From contig NZ_CP122312.1 in assembly GCF_029814175.1 (NCBI RefSeq), forward strand, positions 1,860,001 through 1,924,000: a stretch of DNA of 64,000 nt. The letters run 5' to 3'. The DNA is from Halospeciosus flavus (lineage in GTDB: Archaea; Halobacteriota; Halobacteria; Halobacteriales; Halobacteriaceae). The position numbers were made by a program, and so were the translations under genes. Positions within the stretch are counted from its first letter, which is position 1. Each line of letters opens with the position of its first letter. The notes beneath the pieces are model-generated. The model had not been told where the DNA came from, did no database searches, and was given only the letters and a program-made list of their open reading frames with translations. Shown in pieces: positions 7,972 through 17,262 of this stretch.

Positions 7972-8790
7972 ATGGACGTCGCGGAGCGCGAGTGGCGCCT
8001 GATTCGGGAGGAGACCTGGGACGGACCGATGAACATGGCCCTCGACGAGGTGGCGGCCCGCACCGCCGCTGCGGGGGGCCCGCGGACCGTTCGGCTCTAC
8101 CGCTGGGGTCCGAGTACGCTCTCGCTGGGCTACAATCAGGACCCCGAGACGGTCGCCTGGGAGTGGTGTGCGGAGAACGGCGTGACCGTCACCCGCCGCC
8201 CGACCGGCGGCGGCGGCATCTACCACGACTACACGGGCGACATCTCCTACTCGATAATCGGCCCGGCCGAGGAGTTCCCGAGCAAACTCCTCGACTGCTA
8301 CCACCTGCTCTGCGAACCGGTCCTCGACGCCTTCCACGCGATGGGCGTTGACGCCGACTACGTCGAGGGCGAAGTCGAGGAGATCTACCACCCGGCGTGC
8401 TACCTCCGCGCGCTCCACCCCGCCCACGACATGGTCGCCGGCGAGCGACGGCGGAAGATCGCGGGCAACGCCCAGTACCGCCAGCGCGAGGCCGTCATCC
8501 AGCACGGGTCGCTCTCCTACGCGCTCACGCCCGACCGCCACCTCGCCTGCTTCGACGGCCACGACGTGACGCCCGAGCGCTTCCGCGAGCGCGTCACCGC
8601 CATGGTCGAAGAGGCGGACGTCTCGCGGCCCGAGGCGGTCCGGACCGTCGAAGACGCCCTCGCGAACTGGTCCGACGCCGTCGTCGGCGAGTGGACCGAC
8701 GACGAACTCGCGCTGGCCCGAGAGTTAGCCGAGGAGAAGTACGCCAGCGAGGCGTGGACGCGCGACGGCGAGGACCCGACCACCGAGTAG
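7972..8790 (+). CDS. Lipoate-protein ligase A family protein (BPL/LPL fold)
   Basis: 272 residues. Motifs match the BPL_LplA_LipB fold: RRPTGGGGIYHDYTGDISYS (the RR.[ST]GGG..H loop that binds lipoyl/octanoyl-AMP) and 'KIAGNAQYRQREAVIQHGSL', containing the catalytic Lys of LplA/LipM enzymes. It would attach lipoate or octanoate to the E2 or H protein of 2-oxoacid dehydrogenase or glycine cleavage complexes. No acceptor protein gene is nearby. Ligase versus transferase cannot be decided from sequence. The ATG at 7972 gives a start that matches the family; an earlier frame start at 7867 overlaps the divergent gene. Confidence 0.88.
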   Translation: MDVAEREWRLIREETWDGPMNMALDEVAARTAAAGGPRTVRLYRWGPSTLSLGYNQDPETVAWEWCAENGVTVTRRPTGGGGIYHDYTGDISYSIIGPAEEFPSKLLDCYHLLCEPVLDAFHAMGVDADYVEGEVEEIYHPACYLRALHPAHDMVAGERRRKIAGNAQYRQREAVIQHGSLSYALTPDRHLACFDGHDVTPERFRERVTAMVEEADVSRPEAVRTVEDALANWSDAVVGEWTDDELALARELAEEKYASEAWTRDGEDPTTE

Positions 8791-8919
8791 TCACGCATCG
8801 TCGCGCGAAGCGGGACGTTCACCGCGAGCGGCGAGAGGGCGTCTCCTCGACGCGGCCATCCGGATAGACGAGCGCCGCGTTCCGAAGGCACTTTGGTCGC
8901 CACTCCCCTCCCGGTGGGT

Positions 8920-9795
8920 ATGCTCCGCGTAGGCGCACACGTCTCCATCTCCGGTTCCAAGGCGTCCCACGACGACGAGACGCCCCCGTACGGCAACATC
9001 GCCAACGCCGTCTGGCGCGAGGAACGCGTCGGCGGTAACTGCGGCCAGATCTTCACCCACTCCCCGCAGGTGTGGCAAGACCCGAACGTCGACGACGAGG
9101 AGGCCGAGCAGTTCCGCGAGGCCACCGCCGAGACCCTCGACGGCGGCCCCTGGGTCATCCACTCCTCCTACCTCGTGAACCTCTGTACCCCCAAGGACGA
9201 CCTCCGCGAGAAGTCCATCGACGCGATGCAGAAGGAGGTCGACGCCGCCGCCAAACTCGACATCCCCTACGTGAACGTCCACCTCGGCGCCCACACCGGC
9301 GCGGGCGTCGAGCGAGGCCTCGACAATGCCGCCTCCGCCCTCGACGAACTCGACATCCCCGAGGGTGTCACCGTCCTCGTCGAGTCCGACGCTGGGTCGG
9401 GGACGAAACTCGGCGGCGACTTCGAGCACCTCGCGGAGGTCCTCGCACGCTCCGAACAGGACCTCGACGTCTGCGTCGACACGGCCCACGCGTTCGCCGC
9501 GGGATACGACCTCTCGACGCCCGAGGGCGTCGACGACGCCGTCGCCGAGTTCGACGACGTCGTGGGACTGGAACACCTCCAGTGTATCCACCTCAACGAC
9601 TCGAAACACGAGTGCGACACCAACAAGGACGAACACGCCCACATCGGCGAGGGCTACATCGGCGAGGCGGGGATGGAGCGCATCGTCAACCACCCCGACC
9701 TCGCGGACCTGCCGTTCGTGCTCGAGACCCCTCACGAGGACGGCAAGGGGTTCGCGTGGAACGTCGAGAAGGTCCACGAACTGCGCGATTCGTAG
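8920..9795 (+). CDS. nfo: Endonuclease IV (apurinic/apyrimidinic endonuclease)
   Basis: 291 residues in a TIM-barrel. The metal ligands of the family are visible in order: VGAHVSISG at the start, [44 protein letters not shown] and LETPHE at the end. These form the three-zinc site that cleaves the backbone 5' of abasic sites in base excision repair. The start is the ATG at 8920, nine codons inside a longer open frame, because the family begins right before 'RVGAHVS'. Confidence 0.95.
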   Translation: MLRVGAHVSISGSKASHDDETPPYGNIANAVWREERVGGNCGQIFTHSPQVWQDPNVDDEEAEQFREATAETLDGGPWVIHSSYLVNLCTPKDDLREKSIDAMQKEVDAAAKLDIPYVNVHLGAHTGAGVERGLDNAASALDELDIPEGVTVLVESDAGSGTKLGGDFEHLAEVLARSEQDLDVCVDTAHAFAAGYDLSTPEGVDDAVAEFDDVVGLEHLQCIHLNDSKHECDTNKDEHAHIGEGYIGEAGMERIVNHPDLADLPFVLETPHEDGKGFAWNVEKVHELRDS

Positions 9796-9922
9796 AATCG
9801 CGGGAACGAGAGCGGGGAGCACCGCGACCCGCGAACTCCGACGGGACCGACCGAGACGAACCGACTCGCCCGACCCGTCCGACCCACACGCCTTTTTGTC
9901 GACCCGTCCGTACGCCCGCCCA

Positions 9923-10720
9923 GTGCGACGCTTCTCCGCCGCCTACCTGAGCGAGACCCGCCGCGGAATGTGGGAGGACCGCGATCCACTCGAAGACCTC
10001 TCGCTCGCCGACCGCGAGCGCGTCCTCGACGTCGGCTGTGGAACGGGCGAACTCACCCGCGTCCTCCGCGAGGAGGCCGGCGAGGAGACAGAAATCGTCG
10101 GCCTCGACGCCGACACCGACCTCCTGGCTCACGTGGACGCGGCCGACCACCGCGTCGCCGGCGACGCGACCCGCCTCCCCTTCCCGGACGACTACTTCGA
10201 CCTCGTCGTCTGCCAGGCGTTACTCATCAACCTCCCCGACCCGGCGGCCGCCGTCGAGGAGTTCGCCCGCGTCTCCTCGGACCTCGTCTCGGCCATCGAA
10301 CCCGACAACAGCGCCGTCCTCGTGGAGTCGACCGTCGAGGCCGAGAGCCCACTCGCGCGGCGCGCCCGCGACGTCTACATCGAGGGCGTCGAGACGGACG
10401 TCACGCTCGGTGCGAGCGCCGTCGACGTCTTCGAGGAGGTCGGTCTCGACCACGTGCACAGTCGTCGCTACGAGTACACCCGGTCGGTCGAGCCACCCTA
10501 CAGCGGGGCCGCCGTCGAGGCCGCCCAGCAGAAAGCCACCGGTTCGCGACTCGACCAGCAGCGCCAGACCCTCCGGAAGGGCGGTCTCTCGGAGGTAGAA
10601 CTCGACGAACTCCGACAGCAGTGGCGCGAGATGGGTCGCGAAGTCGTCGAGCAGATGCAGGCCGGCGAGTACGCCCGCCAGTCGGTCACGCCTTTCTTCG
10701 TCACCGTCGGGCACGTCTGA
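9923..10720 (+). CDS. SAM-dependent class I methyltransferase
   Basis: 265 residues from a GTG. Motif I is 'VLDVGCGTGELTRVL', motif II 'IVGLDAD', then 'VAGDATRLPFPDDYFDLVVCQALLINLPDP', which fits a Methyltransf_11 domain. The C-terminal ~110 residues hold a helical region that could select the substrate; the substrate is unknown. The GTG follows a CTTTTTGTCG element by about 25 nt, consistent with leaderless initiation. The open frame runs far upstream, but that part is the +2 shadow of the nfo gene. Confidence 0.88.
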   Translation: MRRFSAAYLSETRRGMWEDRDPLEDLSLADRERVLDVGCGTGELTRVLREEAGEETEIVGLDADTDLLAHVDAADHRVAGDATRLPFPDDYFDLVVCQALLINLPDPAAAVEEFARVSSDLVSAIEPDNSAVLVESTVEAESPLARRARDVYIEGVETDVTLGASAVDVFEEVGLDHVHSRRYEYTRSVEPPYSGAAVEAAQQKATGSRLDQQRQTLRKGGLSEVELDELRQQWREMGREVVEQMQAGEYARQSVTPFFVTVGHV

Positions 10721-10741
10721 CGCCGGCCCACGGGTGACCGG

Positions 10742-11383
10742 TCAGACGACGTCTCCCCGGACGCTCGCGCCCTCCTGTCGCTCGCGATAGCGGCGAACCG
10801 CGTCGGCGGCCGTCTCTGCCTCTTCGTCGTCGAGGCCGAGCATTTCGAGCGATTCGGCGAGCGTCGGGAAGACGAGTTCCCCCGCCCGAAGTTTCTCGAA
10901 GGCGTCCTCGCTGCGCTGGCCGTCGACCCACAGGCAGACGCCCCGCGGGTCGAGCACCTGCTCGTAGTTCCCGCGGGCGCTGGCGCCTTCGAGGCGCTGG
11001 GTGACGTTGTGCTCGAAACCCGCGTTGCACACTTCGAGGTGGACTGGCTCACTCTCGGGGAGGAGGTGGGCGGCGAGACACTTCTCGGGGGCGACGTGGC
11101 CGCTCTCGCTCGCGCGGACGTACTCGGGGTGCTCGGCCGCCCACTCGCTGCGGACGGTCGACCCGACGCCCTGCACGCCGAGTTCGGCCGCCCAGTCGCG
11201 GTCGGTCTCCTCGTTCTGCATCAGGATGTCCTTCGTGAGGTAGACGTCGAGGCGCTCGACGGGGTCGAGTCCGAGTGCGGCGTCGCCGTACACCCACAGT
11301 TCGCGGACGGGGACGGGCATCGTCTCCCGTTCGACGGTGTCGACGATGGCTTCGAGGCGGTCGACGGCGGCGTCGCGGTCCAT
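10742..11383 (-). CDS. Conserved haloarchaeal protein, unknown function
   Basis: 213 residues. 'RELWVYGDAALGLDPVERLDVYLTKDIL' near the N-terminus resembles a short nucleotidyltransferase-like strand-turn (GDA..G...LDVYL), but I cannot confirm a full catalytic triad. The C-terminus is helical. I recognise it only as a conserved haloarchaeal type of sequence. The start at 11383 is chosen because a further upstream frame overlaps the neighbouring gene. It converges with the methyltransferase gene. Confidence 0.7.
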   Translation of the reverse strand: MDRDAAVDRLEAIVDTVERETMPVPVRELWVYGDAALGLDPVERLDVYLTKDILMQNEETDRDWAAELGVQGVGSTVRSEWAAEHPEYVRASESGHVAPEKCLAAHLLPESEPVHLEVCNAGFEHNVTQRLEGASARGNYEQVLDPRGVCLWVDGQRSEDAFEKLRAGELVFPTLAESLEMLGLDDEEAETAADAVRRYRERQEGASVRGDVV

Positions 11384-11436
11384 GAGTCGGGTGTCCGTTA
11401 CCGACGAGCGCGGATAACCGTTACTCGTCTGCACGC

Positions 11437-11658
11437 TCACTCGTACTCGCGGCGCTGGTCGCGCGCGCCGACGTCGCTCGTCCGACGGCGGAGGAACTCG
11501 CCGAACAGCAGCGCTGCGACGGCGAATCCGGCCCACGAAGGGACCTCGACCCCGAGCGTTCGGGCGATACCCACGAGACCACTCCCGACGAGGACGGCGA
11601 CGGCGAGTGCGGCGACGAGCACACGGAGGTCGCGGGACGGTCGTTTCACGTCGTACAC
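11437..11658 (-). CDS. Small two-helix membrane protein, 73 aa
   Basis: Starts GTG at 11658, about 20 nt after a GTTTTGCG element, the usual spacing for leaderless genes here. Two hydrophobic stretches (about residues 12-32 and 40-56) are followed by a charged tail FLRRRTSDVGARDQRR. Function unknown. A TTG start at 11676 is also possible but would overlap the promoter element. Confidence 0.6.
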   Translation of the reverse strand: MYDVKRPSRDLRVLVAALAVAVLVGSGLVGIARTLGVEVPSWAGFAVAALLFGEFLRRRTSDVGARDQRREYE

Positions 11659-11707
11659 TCGATGGCGCGCCCGCAAAACGGTTTCACCTCCACCACGGGG
11701 CGACGTC

Positions 11708-12109
11708 TCAGACCTCGCCCGGTCCGCGCGTTCGCTCGCCGTTCTCGAGATCGAGTGTCTGTTCGACGTCCTCGGCGTCGACGTCGGCGTCGGTCTGCTC
11801 GGGGTGGTGGCCCTTCACCTCGGCGACGAGCGCCTCCGCCGGGTAGTGGCCGTAGCGCTCGACGTCGGGGCGGTAGTAGACGACGCCGTCCGCCACGACG
11901 TCGAGGACGAGGTACTCCTCCGTCTCGCGGTCGGGGTCGTCGCGGAACCGGTAGAGTTCGTCGCCCGATTCGACGGCGATATCGTCGACGGTCAGCGACT
12001 CGTGCGTCCCTGGGAGCGGAAACCGCTCGGAGACAGCCGGTCGGGTGAGGAGAGCGCGAACGTGTAAACGCGTGTGGCCGAGGGATGTTCGGGAATCGAC
12101 TGCCGCCAC
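11708..12109 (-). CDS. Hypothetical acidic protein
   Basis: 133 residues from the GTG at 12109. The solid part begins around 'ERFPLPGTHESLTVDDIAVESGDELYRF' and contains 'YLVLDVVADGVVYYRPDVERYGHYP', a beta-rich small domain; the C-terminus is very acidic. The N-terminal 25 residues look poor, so the true start is uncertain. The alternative start at 12154 would overlap the upstream Tat-protein gene by 25 nt. Function unknown. Confidence 0.5.
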   Translation of the reverse strand: MAAVDSRTSLGHTRLHVRALLTRPAVSERFPLPGTHESLTVDDIAVESGDELYRFRDDPDRETEEYLVLDVVADGVVYYRPDVERYGHYPAEALVAEVKGHHPEQTDADVDAEDVEQTLDLENGERTRGPGEV

Positions 12110-12129
12110 TCTGGTAGATGGGTGGGCTG

Positions 12130-13068
12130 TCAGTAGCGCACGACGTCGGCCCACGTCCCGCGGAGCCGGTCGTCGATTTCCAGTCCCAGGCCACGTTCTG
12201 GCGGGGGTGCCGTCGCGTCCCCGTAGTCGCCGAACTCGGTCTCGATACGGTACCGATACTGGCGCTCCTCCCTCGCCGATTCGTCGGCGTCGTAATTCGT
12301 GAGACGCGTCGCCGCCCGCTCTTCGACGATGCGGCGGAGGAGCCCTGTCTCACGGTCGAACGTCACCTCGATACGGCATCCGTCGTCGAGAGAGACGACG
12401 TCCGGCAGCGGCGGTACCTGTGCGTAGGCGTCGAGGTCGGTGAGACCGAACGTGACTGTCTCGTCGTCGTGTCCGACTTCCGTCCACGCTGCACGGTGCT
12501 CGTGGACGTGCGGCGGTATCGACAGCAGTCGCGAGTGGAAGTCGATGTACACGTCGTCGACGCCGGCCAGTGCGCTGTCACTCAGCCGTGGGCGGTCGTT
12601 CGGTCCCTCCGGGACGGGTGCGTGTCGATCCAGCGCGTGGACCCCATCCGAGAGGTAGACCACGTACGACGCGGGTGGGCCACCCTGGGCAGTCACTTCG
12701 TGACGGTGCTGGAGCGCCTGGAACGTTCCGAGCGTCGCCCCCGGAGCACCGGCAGGAATCCGGTGCGTCGTGTAGTAGAGCCACGTTCGCCGCCGAGATG
12801 GCTGGTGGAGGAACCGGTGGTGTTCCGCCCGGTAGGGGGTCTCTCCCGAACCGTCACGGAGCACCTCGACGGTGATGTCCGCCCGGTGGTCCAGTACCAG
12901 GAGGCGGTTCGCAGCCTCGACGACACGCTCGTTCGTCGGTCGGTCCGCCGACACCGTCGAGTTCGGACTGTATGGCCGAAGGTCAGACGTTCTGAGCCAG
13001 CCGACACCCGCCCCAACAGCCGCCACGGCGCCGAGTCCGGCGAGAACCTCGCGTCTGCTGCGGTTCAC
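12130..13068 (-). CDS. Tat-exported protein, unknown function
   Basis: 312 residues from a GTG. The N-terminus SRREVLAGLGAVAAVGAGVG carries a twin-arginine motif and hydrophobic core, so it is exported folded. No lipobox cysteine is seen. The mature part is beta-rich with repeated 'VTFDRETGLLRRI'-like strands, reminiscent of outer-surface lipocalin-like folds (LolA/LppX type), but this is only an impression. The GTGA at its start overlaps the TGA of the lipoprotein gene 13065-13460, so the two are translationally coupled. Confidence 0.7.
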   Translation of the reverse strand: MNRSRREVLAGLGAVAAVGAGVGWLRTSDLRPYSPNSTVSADRPTNERVVEAANRLLVLDHRADITVEVLRDGSGETPYRAEHHRFLHQPSRRRTWLYYTTHRIPAGAPGATLGTFQALQHRHEVTAQGGPPASYVVYLSDGVHALDRHAPVPEGPNDRPRLSDSALAGVDDVYIDFHSRLLSIPPHVHEHRAAWTEVGHDDETVTFGLTDLDAYAQVPPLPDVVSLDDGCRIEVTFDRETGLLRRIVEERAATRLTNYDADESAREERQYRYRIETEFGDYGDATAPPPERGLGLEIDDRLRGTWADVVRY

Positions 13069-13460
13069 GAACCGTCACCTCCGTCGAACGACCACCTGTC
13101 GAGGACGCCGGCCACCCCGGGGTGCCGCGATTCCCAGACGACGCGTACGCGTCCGACCTCTGGCGCCGGAACGACGATCGACGCGCCGGGTTCCAGCGGA
13201 AACTCGGCCACGGCGTCGTCACCGCCGACCCACTCCACGTGCTCGCCGGGGTCGGGGAAGACGACGACTCGGTGGGTGTACTCGTCGGTGAGGACGTTCC
13301 CTCGCTCGAACGTCACGCGATACGCCGACCGGCCGGAGAGCCACTCGAAGTCCGCGAGGAAGTTCGGCGGGCCGCGCGGTCGACTGGGCGTCTCGACGCC
13401 CGACCCCCCGCAGCCAGCGAGCACGACCGGGACGAGCGACAGGACGGAACGTCGGTTCAC
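13065..13460 (-). CDS. Putative lipoprotein, 131 aa
   Basis: From GTG 13460: NRRSVLSLVPVVLAGCGGSG, a signal peptide ending in a lipobox (LAGC). The mature ~110 residues are beta-rich with a 'VVFPDPGEHVEWVGGDDAVAEFPLEPGASI' core. First gene of a two-gene unit with the Tat protein downstream (4-nt overlap). A paired lipoprotein and exported protein suggests a surface complex, but no function is known to me. Confidence 0.65.
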   Translation of the reverse strand: MNRRSVLSLVPVVLAGCGGSGVETPSRPRGPPNFLADFEWLSGRSAYRVTFERGNVLTDEYTHRVVVFPDPGEHVEWVGGDDAVAEFPLEPGASIVVPAPEVGRVRVVWESRHPGVAGVLDRWSFDGGDGS

Positions 13461-13540
13461 GACTCTGCCCTCGGGTCCATACCTGTTACCTATCTGGCAC
13501 TGTAGAAATACACAACGGCCAACTGTCCGGTCCGCCTGCC

Positions 13541-13897
13541 TCACACGTCGCCTCGCTCGAACGTCGCGTTCGCCACCAGACGCTGACCGACGACGAGGAC
13601 GCCGTAGAGGGCCAACCCCCAGAGGAGCGCCCCGAATCCCGTGAGTGGTTCGGCAGTGATGGCGGCGAACGTGAGGTACATCGGAACCGTCACCACGGCC
13701 GGGACGATCACCGAGTGCAACCCCTTGGCGTAGCCGACGAGTCCGACGAAGATCATCCAACCGCCGGTCGCCAGCAGAGGAGTCCGGGAGGAACGCAACA
13801 CGGCGACGGCCGCGAGCACCACTCCGACGGCGAGGAACGGGAGGAGTGGATTCGGCGGTTCTTCCGTCGACGTGTCCACGTGGCAGAGAACGGACAT
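13541..13897 (-). CDS. Membrane protein, unknown function
   Basis: 118 residues from ATG 13897 with three or four hydrophobic segments (PLLPFLAVGVVLAAVAVL, WMIFVGLVGYAKG, VIVPAVVTVPMYLTFAA, ALLWGLALYGVLVVG). The frame stays open 90 nt further up into the ncsA gene on the other strand; the ATG at 13897 avoids this. Divergent from ncsA with a 67-nt gap. Confidence 0.65.
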   Translation of the reverse strand: MSVLCHVDTSTEEPPNPLLPFLAVGVVLAAVAVLRSSRTPLLATGGWMIFVGLVGYAKGLHSVIVPAVVTVPMYLTFAAITAEPLTGFGALLWGLALYGVLVVGQRLVANATFERGDV

Positions 13898-13964
13898 CTC
13901 ACGAAAGTAGTTGCTGGCCGGACGCGAAACGGTGAAACGGCCGCGCACGTAATTCGGACACGAG

Positions 13965-14945
13965 ATGGAGTGCACCAAGTGCGACAAGGACGCGGTGATG
14001 CACGCGGCCTACTCGGGGAACTACCTCTGTGAGACACACTTCCTCCGGTCGGTCGAGCGCCGCGTCCGCCGTCGCGTCCGGGAGGACGACCTCCTGCCGG
14101 AGACGGCGACGCCCGAGGACCCCGAGACGTGGGTCGTCGGTCTCTCCGGTGGGAAGGACTCGGTCGTCCTGACCGACATCCTCCAGGACACGTTCGCGGA
14201 GGACCCCCGCGTCGAGATGGTCGCACTCACCATCCACGAGGGCATCGAGGGCTACCGCGACGAGAGCCTCGACGCCTGCGTCGACCTCGTCGAGGACCTC
14301 GGCCTCCGCCACGAGGTGGTGGCCTACGCCGACGAGTTCGATCTGGAGATGGACGACGTCGCCGAGCAGGACCCCGAGAACATGGCGCCCTGCGCCTACT
14401 GCGGAGTGTTCCGCCGCGATATCCTCTCGCGCTACGCCGAGGAGTTGGGTGCGGACAAACTCCTCACGGGCCACAACCTCGACGACGAGGCCGAGACCGC
14501 GCTCATGAACGTCCTCGAAGGGAACGTCGAGCAGATGGCCAAACACTTCGACGCCTCCATCGGCGCCTTCGACGAACGCCAGGACGTCGAGGGGATGATT
14601 CCGCGCGCGAAACCGCTCCGCGACGTCCCCGAGAAGGAGGTGGCCCTCTACGCCCAACTGCGAGAACTCCCCGTCCACATGGCGGAGTGCCCCCACGCCA
14701 GCGAATCCTTCCGAGGGACGCTCCAGGACCTCCTGCTCGACCTCGAAGAACACCACCCCGGCACCCGCCACTCCATTATGGCGGGCTACGAGGAGTTCGC
14801 CGCGCTCGCCGCCGAGAAGTACCGCGGCGACGCGGACGACGACGCGGAGTCGGTCGGCGAGTGCTCGGAGTGTGGCGCGCCGACGACGCGCGAGGTGTGT
14901 CGGAAGTGCTACCTCGTCGACGCCGTCCACGCGGCCGAACCCTGA
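13965..14945 (+). CDS. ncsA: tRNA 2-thiouridine synthesis protein NcsA (TtuA/Ncs6 family)
   Basis: 326 residues. N-terminal zinc finger (CTKC ... C..H, residues 3-26), PP-loop SGGKDS for ATP adenylation (about 60), conserved CAYCG at about 142 and 'GHNLDDEAET', and a C-terminal zinc finger (CSECG ... CRKC). This is the full TtuA/NcsA layout. The enzyme activates tRNA uridine-34 for thiolation using a ubiquitin-like sulfur carrier (SAMP2 in Haloferax). As I recall, ncsA lies next to ftsZ2 in Haloferax volcanii too, and here the two genes are convergent neighbours. Confidence 0.93.
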   Translation: MECTKCDKDAVMHAAYSGNYLCETHFLRSVERRVRRRVREDDLLPETATPEDPETWVVGLSGGKDSVVLTDILQDTFAEDPRVEMVALTIHEGIEGYRDESLDACVDLVEDLGLRHEVVAYADEFDLEMDDVAEQDPENMAPCAYCGVFRRDILSRYAEELGADKLLTGHNLDDEAETALMNVLEGNVEQMAKHFDASIGAFDERQDVEGMIPRAKPLRDVPEKEVALYAQLRELPVHMAECPHASESFRGTLQDLLLDLEEHHPGTRHSIMAGYEEFAALAAEKYRGDADDDAESVGECSECGAPTTREVCRKCYLVDAVHAAEP

Positions 14946-15025
14946 CCACGAGCGACGAGTCGGTGTCCGCGAACGCCGTCGCTCGGCGGCGAGCGGGCGA
15001 GAGAATGTGAGTTCGGGAGCCGACG

Positions 15026-16258
15026 TTAGCGGATGACGTCGAGACCGTTGTTCTTCTCGAGTTCGTCCTGCCCGCCGTCCGAGGTGGCGCTCTCCCACTC
15101 GGAGCCGGAGCCAGTGTGGGAACTCGAACCGGTGTTCGAGGAGCCCTTCACCTCGTCGGAACTCCCGGCGCGGCTACTGGCGTCGGCGTCGACTTCCTGC
15201 AGTTCCTGGCGGGACTTGTCCGCCTGTTTCTGCGTACTCGGGCCGAGCACCTGCGCGCTCTGGACGCCGGTCATGATGGCCATGACGCGGACCTTGCCCT
15301 TGTAGTTCTCCTGGATCCGGGCGCCCCAGATGACGTTCGCGGAGGCGTCGAGGCGCTCGGTGATGTTGTCCGCGATGCCCTCGGCCTCTTTGAGCGTGAG
15401 GTCCGGGCCACCCGTGATGTGGACGAGCCCACCGCTCGCACCACGGTAGTCGACGTCGAGGAGCGGGTGGTTCATCGCGTCCTTCACCACTTCGTCGGTC
15501 TTGTTCTTGTCCTGGGTCTCGCCGACCAACATCACCGCCACGCCGCCCTGGTTCATGATGGCGGTCATGTCGGCGTAGTCGAGGTTGATGAGCGACGGCT
15601 GGGTGATGGTCTCGGAGATTCCCTTGACCGTCTCGGCGATGATCTGGTCCATCACCGAGAACGCCTTGCCGATCGGGAGGTTCGGGACGTAGTCGAGCAG
15701 GCGGTTGTTGTCGAGGACGATGATGGAGTCCGCTTCGTTGCGGAGCTTCTCGAGGCCCTCTTCGGCCTTCACCGTGCGGGCGCGCTCGACGTTGAACGGC
15801 GTCGAAACCATGCCCACGACGATGGCGCCCTGTTCTTTGGCGATCTTCGAGACGACCGGCGCGGCGCCGGTACCCGTCCCGCCGCCCATCCCGGCGGTGA
15901 CGAAGACGAGGTCCGCGTCGCCGAGGACCTCCTTGATCGTGCCCTGGGCCATCTCGGTGGCACGCTCACCCATCGAGGGGTCGCCACCGGCACCGAGGCC
16001 GTTCGTCAGGGACTTCCCGACGAGGATCTTCGTGTCGGCCTCGATCATCTTGAGGTGCTGCTTGTCCGTGTTGATAGCCACGGTGTCGGCGCCCTCGACG
16101 CCGATGTTGTACAGGCGATTGACGGTGTTGTTCCCGGCACCGCCAGCACCGACGATGACGATACGCGGGTCGCCGAACTCGTCTCCGTCCGAGCTGGCGT
16201 CCATCTCACGCTGTTCCTGTTCGGCGTTCTCGAGGGCGTCGTTGACGATATCCTGCAT
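15026..16258 (-). CDS. ftsZ2: Cell-division tubulin homologue FtsZ2
   Basis: 410 residues. The GTPase signature GGGTGTG, the N-terminal '[14 protein letters not shown]' loop and the T7 loop region 'NLDYADM' are intact. The opening [20 protein letters not shown] and the C-terminal peptide NNGLDVIR match the FtsZ2 clade rather than FtsZ1. A ~65-residue Ser/Gly/Asp-rich linker precedes the tail. In Haloferax, FtsZ2 drives constriction after FtsZ1 sets the ring. It is the second gene of an operon, starting 3 nt after the cdrS stop, so cdrS and ftsZ2 share the palindrome-rich promoter at 16436-16620. Confidence 0.96.
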   Translation of the reverse strand: MQDIVNDALENAEQEQREMDASSDGDEFGDPRIVIVGAGGAGNNTVNRLYNIGVEGADTVAINTDKQHLKMIEADTKILVGKSLTNGLGAGGDPSMGERATEMAQGTIKEVLGDADLVFVTAGMGGGTGTGAAPVVSKIAKEQGAIVVGMVSTPFNVERARTVKAEEGLEKLRNEADSIIVLDNNRLLDYVPNLPIGKAFSVMDQIIAETVKGISETITQPSLINLDYADMTAIMNQGGVAVMLVGETQDKNKTDEVVKDAMNHPLLDVDYRGASGGLVHITGGPDLTLKEAEGIADNITERLDASANVIWGARIQENYKGKVRVMAIMTGVQSAQVLGPSTQKQADKSRQELQEVDADASSRAGSSDEVKGSSNTGSSSHTGSGSEWESATSDGGQDELEKNNGLDVIR

Positions 16259-16261
16259 TGT

Positions 16262-16435
16262 CTACACCTTGGCCCAGTTCTTGGCGCCGGAGTTGTTCGA
16301 TTCGTGCTGTTCGTCGAGCATCTCGCGGACGGCGGAACGGATGGCCTCGCTGCGGTTCGGGAACTTGCCCGAATCGACCATCTGTTCGACTTCCTCGATC
16401 TGCTGCTTCGGAATTCGGAGTGTCACACGCTCCAT
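16262..16435 (-). CDS. cdrS: CdrS, short ribbon-helix-helix regulator of cell division
   Basis: 57 residues, nearly all one RHH (Arc/MetJ/CopG) domain: the beta strand [12 protein letters not shown], helix [11 protein letters not shown], turn [19 protein letters not shown] proteins of this size bind DNA as dimers through the strand. Its place directly upstream of ftsZ2 (3-nt gap) is that of CdrS, which in Halobacterium and Haloferax activates ftsZ2 and division genes (established in those species). It is shorter than most gene-finding cut-offs, so it is easily missed. Confidence 0.93.
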   Translation of the reverse strand: MERVTLRIPKQQIEEVEQMVDSGKFPNRSEAIRSAVREMLDEQHESNNSGAKNWAKV

Positions 16436-16492
16436 GTTTGTGTATTCCCCTTGGGTCGCGCGACGGGACGGCCCGAGCCGTGAGCCGTCGAT

Positions 16493-16566
16493 GTCTTACG
16501 TGCGAGCGGATTCGGGCGGTAAGTCACCGCCATCACGCGTTTCGCACGTAAGACGACCGTCTTACG
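16493..16566. promoter_or_regulatory. Interlocking GTCTTACG palindromes in the cdrS-ftsZ2 promoter
   Basis: GTCTTACGTGCGA (16493-16505) has an exact reverse complement at 16542-16554. The second block's CGTAAGAC (16547-16554) forms another perfect dyad with GTCTTACG at 16559-16566 across a 4-base spacer. The three half-sites lie 58-131 nt upstream of the cdrS start, in the gap between cdrS and the CdrL-like gene. The size and symmetry fit an operator for a dimeric RHH protein such as CdrL or CdrS. Binding is inferred. Confidence 0.75.
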
Positions 16567-16623
16567 CGTTCATACAGACATGGTTTCAACGTAAATAGTT
16601 AATGGCTGTGTAAACGTCCGAGC

Positions 16624-17157
16624 CTATCTGTCCAACACGTCGGCCGACGGTGTCCGACGACCGCAGTGTGGACAGAACATCCAGTCCGGGCTGAGCTCGA
16701 CGCCACAGTCGCAGTGGACGCCCTCGGTGACGTCCTCGCCGCAGTTGGGACAGTACGCGTGGTCCGCGTCGACGGACTCACCGCACTGCGCGCAGGTCCG
16801 CTCGGGGTCTCGGTCGGGGGCGGACCGGTCAGACGCGTGACGGGGTGGTGCGTCGCGGACCGACCGACGCCGCGGCGCCGGTCCCGACGGCGCCGCGCGG
16901 GCGTCTTCGAGTTCGACGTTCACGTTGACCTCCCGAGCACCGAGGTCGTCGAGGCGTGCCTCGACGAGTTCGTCCACCCGTCGCTCGACGAGGTCGTCGA
17001 GCGTCTCGTCGGCGTTCGACGCGCGCTCGTTCCGGGGTGCCGACCGCCCGTCGAGGTACTCGCGGAGCGCCTCGCGCATCACCTCGCTCTTCGAGGCGTC
17101 GAGTGACTCGACGCGCTCGACGAGGTCCGCATCGGCCCGGAACGTAATTTTTCTCAT
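16624..17157 (-). CDS. CdrL-like RHH protein with tandem zinc ribbons
   Basis: 177 residues. Residues 1-40 form an RHH DNA-binding domain (RKITFRADADLVERVESLDASKSEVMREALREYL). A helical Glu/Arg-rich linker and a Pro/Arg-rich segment follow. The C-terminal ~55 residues carry two zinc ribbons: CAQCGES...YCPNCG and CDCGVE...FCPHCG. Length, domains and place next to cdrS-ftsZ2 fit the 'long' partner CdrL named with CdrS. It probably binds the palindromes just downstream at 16493-16566 and sets cdrS-ftsZ2 expression. The name is from synteny recall, not a search. Confidence 0.8.
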   Translation of the reverse strand: MRKITFRADADLVERVESLDASKSEVMREALREYLDGRSAPRNERASNADETLDDLVERRVDELVEARLDDLGAREVNVNVELEDARAAPSGPAPRRRSVRDAPPRHASDRSAPDRDPERTCAQCGESVDADHAYCPNCGEDVTEGVHCDCGVELSPDWMFCPHCGRRTPSADVLDR

Positions 17158-17262
17158 CGCGCTTCTGGAAAGGAACTATGACACCACACCCATATGAATG
17201 TATGCCCTCGTGTCGGACACGTGTCTGCCAACCTGTCACGATCGGCTGCCGAATGGCAACCC

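Noticed and set aside
9326-9922. Long N-terminal extension of the methyltransferase
   Set aside because: This part is an out-of-frame reading of nfo with Arg/Ser/Thr-rich nonsense; GTG 9923 has proper promoter spacing.
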